From: Bubalus kerabau
Taxonomy: Eukaryota > Chordata > Mammalia > Artiodactyla > Bovidae
Length of the DNA stretch: 64,000 nucleotides
NCBI RefSeq assembly: GCF_029407905.1
Contig: NC_073627.1
Span: forward strand, 140,381,697 to 140,445,696
Direction of reading: 5' to 3'
The translations under genes and the position numbers were made by a program. The notes beneath the pieces were generated by a model, which was not told the DNA's origin, searched no databases, and saw only the letters and a program-made list of their open reading frames with translations. This document shows, in pieces, positions 32,939-43,796 of the stretch. Every line of letters starts with the position of its first letter. Position 1 is the first letter of the stretch.

Positions 32939-33171
32939 GTTTTCTTTTGAGAAGCTTTTATAAGCCTCTCTTTCCCCCGGTGTTCTGAAATCCATGGTGA
33001 TGTACCTGGGTCTATATTCACTTATTGTGCTGGTCCCTAGGTTGTCCAGTCCTGACGTGTACTGAGCCTCTTCTTGGGTGTTTTTAACTGAGTACTTTAA
33101 TGTCCCTATTGTATAGCTCCACAGGCACATTTCTATGACAGTTCTTATTACATTATCTTATAGTTAGTTAT

Positions 33172-34970
33172 AAGTTCCAAAGAATAACAAGGAGAGATAA
33201 GAAAGCCTTCCTCAATGATCAGTGCAAAGAAATAGAGGAAAAGAATAGAATGGGAAAGATTAGCGATCTCTTCAAGAATATTAGAGATACCAAGGGAATA
33301 TTTCATGCAAAGATGGGCTCGATAAAGGACAGAAATGGTATGGGCCTAACAGAAGCAGAAGATACTAAGAAGAGGTGGCAAGAATACACTGAAGAACTGT
33401 ACAAAAAAGATCTTCATGACCCAGATAATCATGATGGTGTGATCACGCACCTAGAGCCAGATATCCTGGAATGTGAAGTCAAGTGGGCCTTAAGAAGCAT
33501 CACTATGAACAAAGCTAGTGGAGGTGATGGAATTCCAGTTGAGCTATTTCAAATCCTAAAAGATGATGCTGTGAAAGTGCTGCACTCAATATGCCAGCAA
33601 ATTTGGAAAACTCAGCAGTGGCCACAGGACTGGAAAATGTCAGTTTTCATTCCAATCCCAAAGAAAGGCAATGCCAAAGAATGCTCAAACTACTGCACAA
33701 TTGCACTCATCTCACACACTAGCAAAGTAATGCTCAAAATTCTCCAAGCAAGGCTTCAGCAATACGTGAACTGTGAACTTCCAGATGTTCAAGCTGGTTT
33801 TAGAAAAGGCAGAGGAACCAGAGATCAAATTGCCAACATCTGCTGGATCATTGAAAGAGCAAGAGAGTTCCAGAAAAACATCTATTTCTGCTTTATTGAC
33901 TATGACAAAGCCTTTGACTGTGTGGATCACAATAAACTGTGGAAAATTCTAAAAGAGATGGGAATACCAGACCACCTGACCTGCCTCTTGAGAAATCTGT
34001 ATGCAGGTCAGGAAGCAATAGTTAGAACTGGACATGGAACAACAGACTGGTTCCAAACAGGGAAAGGAGTACGTCAAGGCTGCTTATTGTCACCCTGCTT
34101 ATTTAACTTATATGCAGAGTATATCGTGAGAAACACTGAGCTGGATGAAGCACAAGCTGGAATCAAGATTGCCAGGAGAAATATCAATAACCTCAGATAT
34201 GCAGATGACACCACCCTTATGGCAGAAAGTGAAGAAGAACTAAAGAAACTTTTGATGAAAGTGAAAGAGGAGAGTGAAAAAGTTGGCTTAAAGCTCAACA
34301 TTCACAAAATGAAGATCATGGCATCCAGTCCCATCACTTCATGACAAATAGATAGGGAAACAGTGGAAACAGTGGCCGACTTTATTCTGGGGGGCTCCAA
34401 AATCACTTCAGATGGTGACTGCAGCCATGAAATTAATAGACACTTACTCCTTGGAAGGAAAGTTATGACCAACCTAGACAGCATATTAAAAAGCAGAGAC
34501 ATTACTTTGCCAACAAAGGTCCATCTAGTCAAGGCTATGGTTTTTCCAGTGGTCATGTATGGATGTGAGAGTTTGACTATAAAGAAAACTGAGCGCCAAA
34601 TAATTGATGCTTTTGAACTGTGGTGTTGGAGAAAACTCTTGAGAGTCCCTTGGACTACAAGGAGATTCAACCAGTCCATATAAAGAAGATCAGTCCTAAA
34701 TATTCATTGGAAGGACTGATGTGAAACTGAAACTCCAATACTTTGGCCACCTGATGTGATAAAGCTGACTCATTTGAAAAGACCCTGATGCTGGGAAAGA
34801 TTGGACAGGAGGAGAAGAGGATGACAGAGGATGAGATGGTTGGATGGCATCACCGACTCAATGGACATGAGTTTGAGTAGACTCCAGGAGTTGGTGATGG
34901 ACAGGGAAGCCTGGCATGCTGCAGTCCATGGGGTTTCAAAGAGTCAGACACGACTGAGCGACTGAACTGA
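33172..34970 (+). mobile_element. BovB LINE, longest copy in window
   Basis: 1.8 kb, 5'-truncated, extending from upstream of the RT core to the 3' terminus GACTGAGCGACTGAACTGA. Short possible TSD TAGTTAT on both sides (33165-33171, 34971-34977). Confidence 0.95.
33250..34344 (+). pseudogene. BovB ORF2 reverse-transcriptase domain
   Basis: Open for 364 codons. RT motifs in order: FIPIPKKGNAKECSNYCTIA (residues about 134-153), GFRKGRGTRDQIANICWIIE (about 185), FCFIDYDKAFDCVDH (motif A, about 213), RQGCLLSPCLFNLYAEYIV (motif B, about 275) and the catalytic YADD at residues 317-320. It ends where a Trp codon has become TGA (34342-34344); the frame resumes after it as the C-terminal region (ETVADFILGGSKITSDGDC). 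BovB is an RTE-class LINE known for horizontal transfer between reptiles and ruminants. The endonuclease is missing, so the copy is dead. Confidence 0.92.
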
Positions 34971-35067
34971 TAGTTATTATGAACATCCATAGCATAAACA
35001 TACCATGCCCCATTATGGAAGAGCCACTGATTTTTATTTTATAAATTAAAAAAATTACTCATGATTG

Positions 35068-35280
35068 GGACTTCCCTGGTGATCCAATGGCTAAGACTGT
35101 GCACACCCAATGCAGGGGCCCTGAGAATGGTCTCTGTTCAGGGAACTAGATCCCATTTGCTTCAAACTGAGTTCACATGCCGAAACTAAAGTTCTTGCAT
35201 GCTGCAATGAAGATCGAAGATCCCACGCTGCAGCTAAGACCTGGTACAGCCAAAAAGATACATAAAATATTAAAAAAAAT
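35068..35280 (+). repeat. CHR-type SINE, long form
   Basis: GGGACTTCCCTGGTGATCCA, GTTCAGGGAACTAGATCCCA, TGCATGCTGCAATGAAGATC, CAGCTAAGACCTGGTACAGC, A-rich tail. Confidence 0.88.
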
Positions 35281-35840
35281 ACTTGTGATCATCTGGCAGT
35301 ATGGACATAGAAGCATAGTATGTTATATGGATTTGAAAAATTAATAGCAGCTAGAATTGTACTAGTTTTCTGAAAATATACCTGTACTTTGTAGATTTTA
35401 CAGTTTGCCATACATTTTTTAACTCTTTGTAATGAATGACTTTGCTATTAACCTGAACAAATTCTAGACTGCTCTCCACAATGACTTGAAACTTGAACGG
35501 AGAGAAATAAAAATAGTTTGATATTCTTGAGGTTTCTAAGGACCTTTAAACACCCATTGTTAGTTATAGCCAGTATGTTTATGACCCAGGAAAAGGAAAA
35601 GTTGTGGAAATAAGCTCTCTTTTAGTATTTGTGGGGCCCAAGACAAGAATATAAATGGTGGCCCACATACATATGTCTAAATATTTAAAATTTATAACTC
35701 AGCCTTTAAAAATGTTGAATAAAATATGCTCTAGCTTCATACTTTAACGAGTACATTTTTATCAGGGCCTGGAAGGCTAGATTGTATTTAAATTCTGGGA
35801 TTCCTTAGCAGCCAGAAGGAGCCAGTCTTCAGCTTGTCTC
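35281..35840. other. AT-rich sequence, nothing recognised
   Basis: No gene and no nameable repeat. Confidence 0.4.
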
Positions 35841-35850
35841 TCATCTTCTT

Positions 35851-36069
35851 GCGTGCGTGTGTGCTCAGTCATTCAGTCATGTCCAACTCTTTGTGACCCC
35901 ATGAACTATAGTCCACCAGTCTCCTCTGTCCTTGGGATTTCCCAGGCAAGAATACTGGAGTGGGTTGCCATGCCCTCCTCCAGCGGATCTTCCCAACCCA
36001 GGGATTGAACACAGGTCTCCTGAATTGCAGGCGAATTCTTTACCACTGAGCCACCTGGGAAGCCCCCTG
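35851..36069 (-). repeat. Bov-tA SINE
   Basis: GTGTGCTCAGTCATTCAGTC to GAGCCACCTGGGAAGCCCC. 10-bp TSD TCATCTTCTT at 35841-35850 and 36070-36079. Confidence 0.93.
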
Positions 36070-36079
36070 TCATCTTCTT

Positions 36080-36499
36080 ACCTTTAACCAGATCTATGTC
36101 ATCTTTGAGACCTTCAACTGGCACACATATTGTTACATAGACACAACCCATGACCAAGTTCCAGTCACATATTCTGATTACAGGCATTCTTTGCTCAGTG
36201 GTTGGGTAATTGGTAACCATATTTGTGGTTCGGTCAACATTTGGGAGGAGAGTCTTGGAAGAAAACTGTGCAAGACCTGAAAGTGGTCTCGGGGCATTTG
36301 TGCCAGGAATTACAGGGTTCCATGGAGAAATGTCTAGAGGGCAGGCATGGGTTCCAGGTGGGCATATTCCCCTTGACCCTATGTCCTCCCCCTTAGTGGT
36401 AGGGTCAGAACATGGCCCTCTAAGTGCAAGGTCCAAGGCAGAGTCTCCTCCTGACTGGGGCTGGAGGTAGGGACTCTAAGACAGTAAGAGGAATCTGAT
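36080..36499. other. unique-looking sequence with long minus-strand frame
   Basis: Minus strand is open from 36436 into the neighbouring Bov-tA (176 codons to 35906). I recognise no domain, and the frame ends in SINE translation, so I do not call a gene. Confidence 0.35.
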
Positions 36500-36511
36500 T
36501 GTGGTCATTTT

Positions 36512-36722
36512 ATGTGTATGTGTGAGCATACTGAGTTGTGTCCTACTCTTTGTGACCCTATGGACTGCAGCCCACCAGGCTCTTCTGTCCATGGGATTTC
36601 CCAGGCAAGAATACTGGAGTGGGTAGCCATTTCTTCCTCCAGAAGATCTTCCTGACCCAGGGATCAAACCTGCATCTCCTGCATTGGCAGATGAATTCTT
36701 TACCACTGTGCCACCTGGGAAG
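36512..36722 (-). repeat. Bov-tA SINE
   Basis: GAGCATACTGAGTTGTGTCC to TGCCACCTGGGAAG. TSD TGTGGTCATTTT / TGTGATCATTTT at 36500-36511 and 36723-36734. Confidence 0.92.
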
Positions 36723-36734
36723 TGTGATCATTTT

Positions 36735-37913
36735 GCAGTTGTGGGCAAATCTGAGAAGGAAACATAAGTTGTGCTGGTCTGTTCCTTTGACCTCCAACTA
36801 CTTCTGCCAGCTCCACAATCTATTCCATTAACCAGGCAGGTTCAGTCCTTTGACTTTAACTTTACATTTATAAAAACAGGGATGGAACATGAGACTTCTT
36901 GATAGCTTGTGCTGATCCAGCCTACATCATAAATCAGAATTTAAATGTCTCGTGGTTTGAGGTAAGTCCTAAGCTGACGTTATCCTCTCACTTTATGAAG
37001 CCTTGGAGGCCTACAAACACAGATTCAGACTTGGTGGTTTGGGTATTAAAAACTGGTTCCTTTCCCTGGGTTTTATGTTACCACTTCGAATTCCACCAAG
37101 CAAGGAGTGACGGATACAGCAGGAAAGCTCAGTAGACAAAGAATGCCCAGCAAGGGCTCTGGGAAGGGCCCTCAAGGAGAATTTGGAAACTCAAAATCTC
37201 TTTGCTCCTAATTAGGCTGACTGATGAACCTGGAAAAGGCCAAATCTTAAATTTCAAAAACTGTATAATAACTGATGTCTTGAAAACATGTCTTTACCCA
37301 CTCCCACCTCCCACCAGCTGCCTTTGTTATGCTCCAGTATTTATAAAGCACCTGTAATTGCCTTCATTTCTTCTACTCTTTTTGCCAGGCTACAGGAGTG
37401 CAAAGGAAAGATAAACCAAAATAACTAAGCCATGGGGGTAATTTTCAAATAGGAATTGCCCTTTCAGTGCATAATAGGGTTTGGTTGTTCAATAAATATT
37501 ATTCTCTCTCTCAATCTCTGTTCCAGCTCCATCCCCATAAACTGTTCATCAAGATGGTGGATAAATTAAGTGCTGACTGTTTAGTTCACAGGGTGAGATA
37601 CTGAGTCTAGGAAGTTCTAGGTGTACGGCCAGCTAAAGCAGAGGGAGAGCTGGACAACAGCCTAGTGTAAGTGTTGGCTTCTCTGTCCTTCTCTAGTGGT
37701 TCAGATCTCGAATTGGATCCTAGAATCTGCTTCTCCTAGTTGCTCCAGTTTGAACTTGGCGTCATACGCTGATTAACTCTTTCTGATCTCAGCCCTCACT
37801 CCTTTTACCTACACAGCTCTGCTTTCCCATCTGTATTCATCCTGTTAATTTATTTTGGTAATCATTGTGGTAAGACAGCCTGCAGGAACACTCTCAGGTT
37901 TCTGCCTGAGACA
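36735..37913. other. repeat-poor island
   Basis: About 1.2 kb with no recognised mobile element or convincing exon. Mixed composition; CTCTCTCTC-type simple sequence near 37505. Confidence 0.4.
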
Positions 37914-37920
37914 GGACACT

Positions 37921-38021
37921 GCTGTTGCTAAGTCGCTTCAGTTGTGTCCAACTCTGTGAGAGCCCACAGACAGCGGCCCACCAGGCTTCCCCGTCCCTGG
38001 GATTCTCCAGGCAAGAATGCT
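37921..38021 (-). repeat. Bov-A unit, 5'-truncated
   Basis: CTGCTGTTGCTAAGTCGCTT to CTCCAGGCAAGAATGC. 7-bp TSD GGACACT at 37914-37920 and 38022-38028. Confidence 0.88.
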
Positions 38022-38112
38022 GGACACTACCCACCTTTAAATTAGAATAGGGAAATACTCTCACCTCTCAATTCATTACCTCCAGGGTCATTTCACACCT
38101 ATCAGTTCTTTT

Positions 38113-38320
38113 TAAAGAATCATTTATTTCTTTGGCTGCATTGCGTCTTAGCTGCCTCATGGGAGATCTTTCTTTGCAGCATACAGACTCGCTAGTTGTG
38201 GTGCATGGGCTTAGTTGCTCTGAACTACATGGGAACTTAGTTCCCCAGCCAGGCATAGAACCTGTTTCCCCTGTATTGGAAGGCAGATTCTTAACCATTG
38301 GACCACCAGGGAAGTCCCTC
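38113..38320 (-). repeat. CHR-type SINE, long form
   Basis: TTTCTTTGGCTGCATTGCGT, GGGCTTAGTTGCTCTGAACT, TTAACCATTGGACCACCAGG. Confidence 0.9.
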
Positions 38321-38829
38321 ATGCCCATCAATTCTCACTGCTTCCTTCAGAGTTGCGTTCTTTTTGTAAAAGTTGACTGTGCCCTAAAGCTTTTTGAAAA
38401 GCAAATACAAGAGTACTTACACATACCTATTGACTTGGTTCCTTGGTGTACTTTTCCCTGAGAAGCCCAGGGCTCCCTTCCCTGGTGCTGCTTTGCTCAG
38501 CACTTTTTAGGAGTTACTTCTTTTGGGGCACTGCCTCAAGAACTAGTTTTTTATTGTTATTTCTAAGCAACTGAAATTCCTTGGGAAAAAAAAATTTTTT
38601 CCACTGTGCTTCAGGAAGGAATATTGAAAAAAAAATGTATATCAGGCATGATATTATCTAGACTGACATTTTATTCTTTTCACAGAATTTGTTTCTGCAG
38701 GACTTTACCAATTTGAAAAAAAAAAAAAAAAAAACAACAAACCCAGCCATAAAAGCATAAACTGCACAGCTACAAATAACAATATTAAAAATAATATGCA
38801 GAGTTCTGCTTCTGGTTAGCATGTTGATA
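38321..38829. other. unique-looking sequence with A-run
   Basis: A-run of about 18 at 38717-38734; nothing else recognised. Confidence 0.4.
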
Positions 38830-40124
38830 CACACTGAAAGACCTGCTAAAACAACAGGAAATCACAAGATAATACAAAAAGTATAGTCTTATTTAATGTC
38901 ATTAAAGAGCTATGGACACAAGGAAATCTAAAAGAACTAAATTCTTGAGGGGTGAGCTCCTCCAAGATGATCACGGAGGAAAGATGCTCTGTATTTGGGT
39001 TCATTTGCTGGGGATGGAGGTAGAGTGGGTGGGGAGGCAAGCTGCCAGAAAAGGACTGGTGTAAAATTCTTGTATTACAAGGGAAGTAGAATGTCATTAA
39101 TTTAAAATGGACTGTGACAAATTAAGGATGAGTAATGTAATCTCTAAAACAACAGCTATAAAAAATACAAAGGATGATAGCTGAAAAGCCAGTAGAAGTG
39201 ATGGAATAGAATACCAAAATATAGTTGGTTAGCCCAGAAGAAGAGAGGAAAGGATGAGAAAAGGCACAAAGAAGAGAAATGACAAATAAAACCAATTAGA
39301 ATAATTATAGAATTAAGCCTAGCCATATTGATAAATGCATTAAAGAGAATATTTTCAGACTGGTTAAATAAATAAGGCCCAACTGTATTGTTTACATAAG
39401 AGACACTTTAAATATAAAGACACAGAGGCTAAAAGTAAAGGTTGATAAAAGATACACCATGCAAATACTAAGGATAAGAAAGTCGGTTTGGCTATATGAA
39501 TATCAAATAAAAGACTTAAAGACAAGGAGTATTACCAGAGACAAGAGAGGGTAATTTTATAAAGAAAAAAAGACACAACCCTAGCACAACTATGTGAACA
39601 TACTGCTGCTGCTGCTGCTAAGTCGATTCAGTCGTGTCCGACTCTGTGCGACCACATAGACGGCAGCCCACCAGGCTCCGCCGTCCCTGGGATTCTCCAG
39701 GCAAGAACACTGGAGTGGGTTGCCATTTCCTTCTCCAATGCATGAAAGTGAAAAGTGAAAGTGAAGTCGCTCAGTCGTGTCCAACTCTTAGCGACCCCAT
39801 GGATTACAGCCTAACAGGCTCCTCCGTCCATGGGATTCTCCAGGCAAGAACACTGGAGTGGGTTGCCATTTCCTTCTCCAATGCATGAAAGTGGAAAGTG
39901 AAAGTGAAGTCAATCAGTTGTGTCCGACTCGTAGCAACCCCCATGGACTGCAGCCCACCAGGCTCCTCACTCCATGGGATTTTCCAGGCAAGAGTACTGG
40001 AGTGGAGTTCCATTGCCTTTTCTGTGTGAATATACTAAAACCCATTAAACTTTATACTTTAAATGTGAGAACTATATGGTAGCTAAATTATATCTTAATA
40101 AAGCTATTACAAAGTTTATTGAAA
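38830..40124 (+). mobile_element. old L1 ORF2 5' part, internally deleted
   Basis: CAGACTGGTTAAATAAATAA, CTTTAAATATAAAGACACAG, GATACACCATGCAAATACTA, ATTACCAGAGACAAGAGAGG follow the endonuclease part of L1 ORF2 in sense. After the Bov-A trimer the text jumps to a 3'-end signature (TTATATCTTAATAAAGCTAT), so the middle is missing. Confidence 0.65.
39605..40024 (-). repeat. trimeric Bov-A SINE
   Basis: Three antisense Bov-A units: the first carries the (GCT)n tail, then two more, each preceded by a linker TGCATGAAAGTG.AAAGTGAA. The linkers start 143 bp apart (39741, 39884). One TSD pair TGTGAACATACT / TGTGAATATACT (39593-39604, 40025-40036) encloses all three. Confidence 0.93.
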
Positions 40125-40143
40125 TGATTAATACACTATATCA

Positions 40144-41664
40144 TTGTGGAATTCCAGCTGAGCTGGAATTATAGTATATAATTAATACACTATATCATTG
40201 TGGAATTCCATCAATCCTGAAAGATGATGCTGTTAAAGTGCTGCACTCAATATGCCCACAAATTTGGAAAACTCAGCAATGGTCATAGGACTGGAAAAGG
40301 TCAGTTTTCACTCCAACCCAAAGAAGGGCAATGCCAAAGAATGTTCAAATTACTACACAATTGCATCATTTCACATGCTGCTAAAATCATGCTCAAAATC
40401 CTCTAAGCTGGACTCCAATAGTATGTGAACAGAGAACTTCCAGATGTACAAGCTAAACTTAGAAAAGGCAGAGGAACCAGAGATCAAATTGCCAACATCC
40501 ATTGGATCATAGAAAAAGCAAGAGGATTCCAGAAGAACATCTACTTCTACTTCTGCTTCATTAACTACGCTGAAGCGACTGTGTGGATCACAACAAACTG
40601 TGGAAAATTCTTAAAGAGATGGAAATACCAGACCACCTTTCCTGCCTCCTGAGAAATCTGTATGCAGGTCAGGAAGCAACAGTTAGAACTGAACATGGAA
40701 CAACAGACTGGTTCAAAATTGGGACAGGAGTGTGTTGAGACTGTATATTGTCACCCTGCTTATTTAACTTATATGCAGAATACATCAGGCAGAATGCTGA
40801 GCTGAATAAATCACAAGCTAGAATCAAGATTTCTGGGAGAAACATCAATAAGCATAGATATGCAGATGACACCACCCTTATAGCAGAAAGTGAAAAGGAA
40901 CTAAAGAGCCTCTTGATGAAGGTAAAAGACGAGAGTGAAAAAAGTCGGCTTAAAACTCAACATTCAGAAAACTAAGATCATGGCATCCTGTCCCATCACT
41001 TCATGACATATAGATGGGGAAACAATGGAAACAGTGAAAGACTTTATTTTCTTCAGCTCCAAAATCACTGCAGATGGTGACGTCAGCCATGAAATTAAAA
41101 GACTCTTGCTCCTTGGAAGAAAAGCTATGACAAACTTAGCATATTAAAAGACAGAGACATTACTTTAATGACAAAACTCTGTATAGTCAAAGCTATGGTT
41201 TTTCCAGTAGTCATGTGTGAATATGAGAGTTGGACCATAAAGAAGGCTGAACACCGAAGAATTGGTGCTTTCGAACTGTGGTGTTGGAGAAGACTCTTGA
41301 GAGTCCCCTGGACTGCAAGGAGATCAAAACTGTCAATCCTAAAGCTAATCAACCCTGAATATTCATTGGAAGGACTGATGCGGAAGCTGAAGCTCCAGAA
41401 GTTTGGCCACCTGATGCAAAGAGTTGACTCTTTGCTAAAGACCCTGATGCTGGGAAAGATAGAAGGCAGGAGGAGAAAGAGATGACAGAGGATGAGATAG
41501 TTGGGTGGCATCACCAAAAACTCAATGGATATGAGTTTGAGCGAGCTCCTGGAAATGGTGAAGGACAGGGAAGCCTGGCCTGCTGCAGTCCATGGGGTCA
41601 CAAAGAGTCAGACATGACTGAGCGACTGAACAATGAACAACAACAAAATGATACACTGTTTCAT
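40144..41664 (+). mobile_element. BovB LINE, RT fragment to 3' end
   Basis: 5'-truncated in the RT domain, heavily mutated (stops throughout, YADD region still legible at about 40858-40870), ending GACTGAGCGACTGAACAA. Perfect 19-bp TSD TGATTAATACACTATATCA at 40125-40143 and 41665-41683. A 51-bp segment at its left edge is tandemly duplicated (40129-40179 and from 40180). Confidence 0.93.
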
Positions 41665-41808
41665 TGATTAATACACTATATCACAGTCTTATTAGTTCAG
41701 CCATTTTTTTTCTGTTAGTCATGGAATGTGTTGAAGTAAATTAATTAAGAGCTCATCTATTTAATGTTATTCATGTTAAATGTTTGTTTCTAAAGACATC
41801 ATGCTAGT

Positions 41809-41890
41809 GGTGGTGTGGCTGAGAGGTCTAAGGTGCTGGATTAAGGCTCCAGTCTCTTTGGGGGCATGGGTTTGAATCCCATCACTGCCA
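41809..41890 (+). tRNA. tRNA-Leu(AAG), probable retrocopy
   Basis: An 82-nt sequence folds as a class II tRNA. Acceptor stem GGTGGTG / CACTGCC has seven pairs (two G-T wobbles) plus discriminator A at 41890. Anticodon stem CTGGA / TCCAG encloses loop TTAAGGC, with anticodon AAG at 41843-41845. The T arm is ATGGG / CCCAT around TTTGAAT, and a long variable arm marks leucine. The A box is TGGCTGAGAGG (41816-41826) and the B box GGTTTGAATCC (41869-41879). Against the mammalian tRNA-Leu(AAG) sequence as I remember it there are about ten differences, seven of them transitions at CpG sites, and no CpG remains. That suggests methylation-driven decay of a non-functional copy, although base pairing survives. 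The retrocopy reading rests on flanking repeats shared with the adjacent SINE. Confidence 0.85.
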
Positions 41891-41894
41891 ATCC

Positions 41895-41898
41895 TTTT
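41895..41898 (+). terminator. RNA polymerase III T-run after tRNA
   Basis: TTTT begins five bases after the discriminator base, the normal position for Pol III termination. The Bov-tA head starts at the next base. Confidence 0.7.
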
Positions 41899-42110
41899 AG
41901 GACGTCCCTGTAGCTCAAATGGTAAAGAACCTGCCTGCAATGCAGGAGACCAGAATTTGATCCCTGGGTTGGGAAGTTCCTCTGGAGAAGGGAATGGCAA
42001 TCCACTCCAGTATTCTTCCCTGGAGAATCCCATAGACAGAGAAGCCTGGCAGGCCACAGTCTGTGGGGTTGCAAAGAGTTGAACACAACTGAGCGACTAA
42101 CACACACACA
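41899..42110 (+). repeat. Bov-tA SINE joined to tRNA-Leu
   Basis: AGGACGTCCCTGTAGCTCAA to ACTGAGCGACTAACAC with a CA tail. No TSD exists directly left of the SINE; the sequence after its tail (CATGCTAATG, 42111-42120) instead matches CATGCTAGTG at 41800-41809, in front of the tRNA. Confidence 0.92.
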
Positions 42111-42891
42111 CATGCTAATGTTATGTGTCTATTCATCTGTTCATTTTTTAATTCATCTCTTTATCTACATAATACTATATATGGTATTTAAAGTTTTGTT
42201 TATATAATATCGTTAACTTTTATAGTATGTTTGAAAGATAACAAAAACATGCTTATCTTTATATTTTGTCATATTATAATCTTGATAAAAATTAAAAACT
42301 TCTCACCATAGGAGGAAAAAAGACATAACAATCCTAGTATGTACACACTTTATAACAAAGTTTTAAAACAGAAATGAAAATTGACAGAACTAATAGAAAA
42401 AATTGAAAATGTTACAATTATAGTTAAATTAATATTTTAATATCTATCAGTAATTGCTAGAACAAGTAGGAAAAATATCAGTGAGGGTATGGGAAATTTG
42501 AACAATATCAACCATCTTGGTCTAATTGAAATTTATAGATTATTATATCCAGTAACCACATAATATACATTCTTTTTCAAGTGTATATGGAATTCTCAAT
42601 AATAGAACATATACAGGGCCATAATGTCTATTACATTTTTATGAATTAATTATGCAGGGTGTTTCTAGAACATGACATAATTAAACTAGAAATCCATGAC
42701 AAAAAGCTATCTAGAAAATTCATCAAAATTTGAAAAATGAAACACTTCATTTCATAAATCCTTAAAATCTGTTTTTAAAAGAAAAAATTAAAACAAATTA
42801 GAAAATATTGTGAATGAAATAATAATGAAAATATATCAAAATATGTGGAATGCTACTAAAATAATTCTGAAGGGAAATATACAGCCTGAAT

Positions 42892-43104
42892 GCTGATGGA
42901 TTAGTCACCAAGTTGTATGTGACTCTTTCAAGCCCATGACATGGGCTGTAGCCCACTAGGTTCCTCTGTTCATGGGATTTTCCAAGCAAAGACTGGAGTG
43001 GCTTGCCATTTCTTTCTCCAGGGGCTCTTCCCAATCTAGGGATGGAGCCTGTGTTTCCTGTGTTGCAGGCGGATTCTTGACCACTGAGCCACCAGGGAAG
43101 CCCT
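42892..43104 (-). repeat. Bov-tA SINE nested in L1
   Basis: GGATTAGTCACCAAGTTGTA to GAGCCACCAGGGAAGCCC. Imperfect TSD ACAGCCTGAAT / ATAGCCTAAAT. Confidence 0.9.
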
Positions 43105-43368
43105 ATAGCCTAAATACATACTCATGTTAGAGATGAATGAGATAAAAATCAATTACCTAATCCTCTGCCATGAGTAATTGGATAAAAAGAAACAAATCAA
43201 ATTCAAAATAAGTAGAAAAAAGCAATTGAGATGAAAACATATAAATAAAGTGGGAAAAAATAATAAAGTAAATACATAATACAAAGTTGCCTTTTTAGAA
43301 ATAAATTGATAAAATTGATAGGCTTTTATCTAGACTGATGAAAAAAAGAGAACAGTACCAGGAATTTT

Positions 43369-43688
43369 AAAAGGAAAATTGAATGTTGACTGTGCTGGGT
43401 CTTCATTGCTCCGTGGGCTTTTCTCTAGTTGCGGCAAGTGGGGACTACTTTCTAGCTGCAGTGAGTGGGCTTCTCACTGCAGTGGCTTCTCTTGTTGCAT
43501 GGAGCACGTGGTCTAGGGCTCGTGGGCTTCAGTGGTCATGGTTCCCAGGCTCTAGAACATAGGCTCAATAATTGTGGCACATGGTCTTAATTGCCCCGTG
43601 ACATGTGGGATCAAGGGATCAAGCCTGTGTCTCCTGTATTGGCAGGTTTATTCATTGCTACTGAGCCATCAGGGAAACCTTAGAAAAA
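43369..43688 (-). repeat. CHR-type SINE, full long form
   Basis: About 300 bp: GACTGTGCTGGGTCTTCATT, GGGCTTCAGTGGTCATGG, AATTGCCCCGTGACATGTGG, CATCAGGGAAACC. Perfect 13-bp TSD TACCAGGAATTTT at 43356-43368 and 43689-43701. Confidence 0.92.
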
Positions 43689-43796
43689 TACCAGGAATTT
43701 TTAAAATGGGATAGATTTACAGACCCTCAAATTTCAAAATAAAAGGATACTGTATGCAAGTATGTGTTAAAAATTGTGATGACTTAAATTTATAAA

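Noticed and set aside
35906..36436. 176-codon minus-strand open frame
   Set aside because: Its C-terminal third is translated Bov-tA SINE and the rest matches nothing I know.
39605..40024. regularly spaced repeats as a CRISPR-like array
   Set aside because: The 143-bp period is the Bov-A unit itself, and the context is a mammalian SINE.
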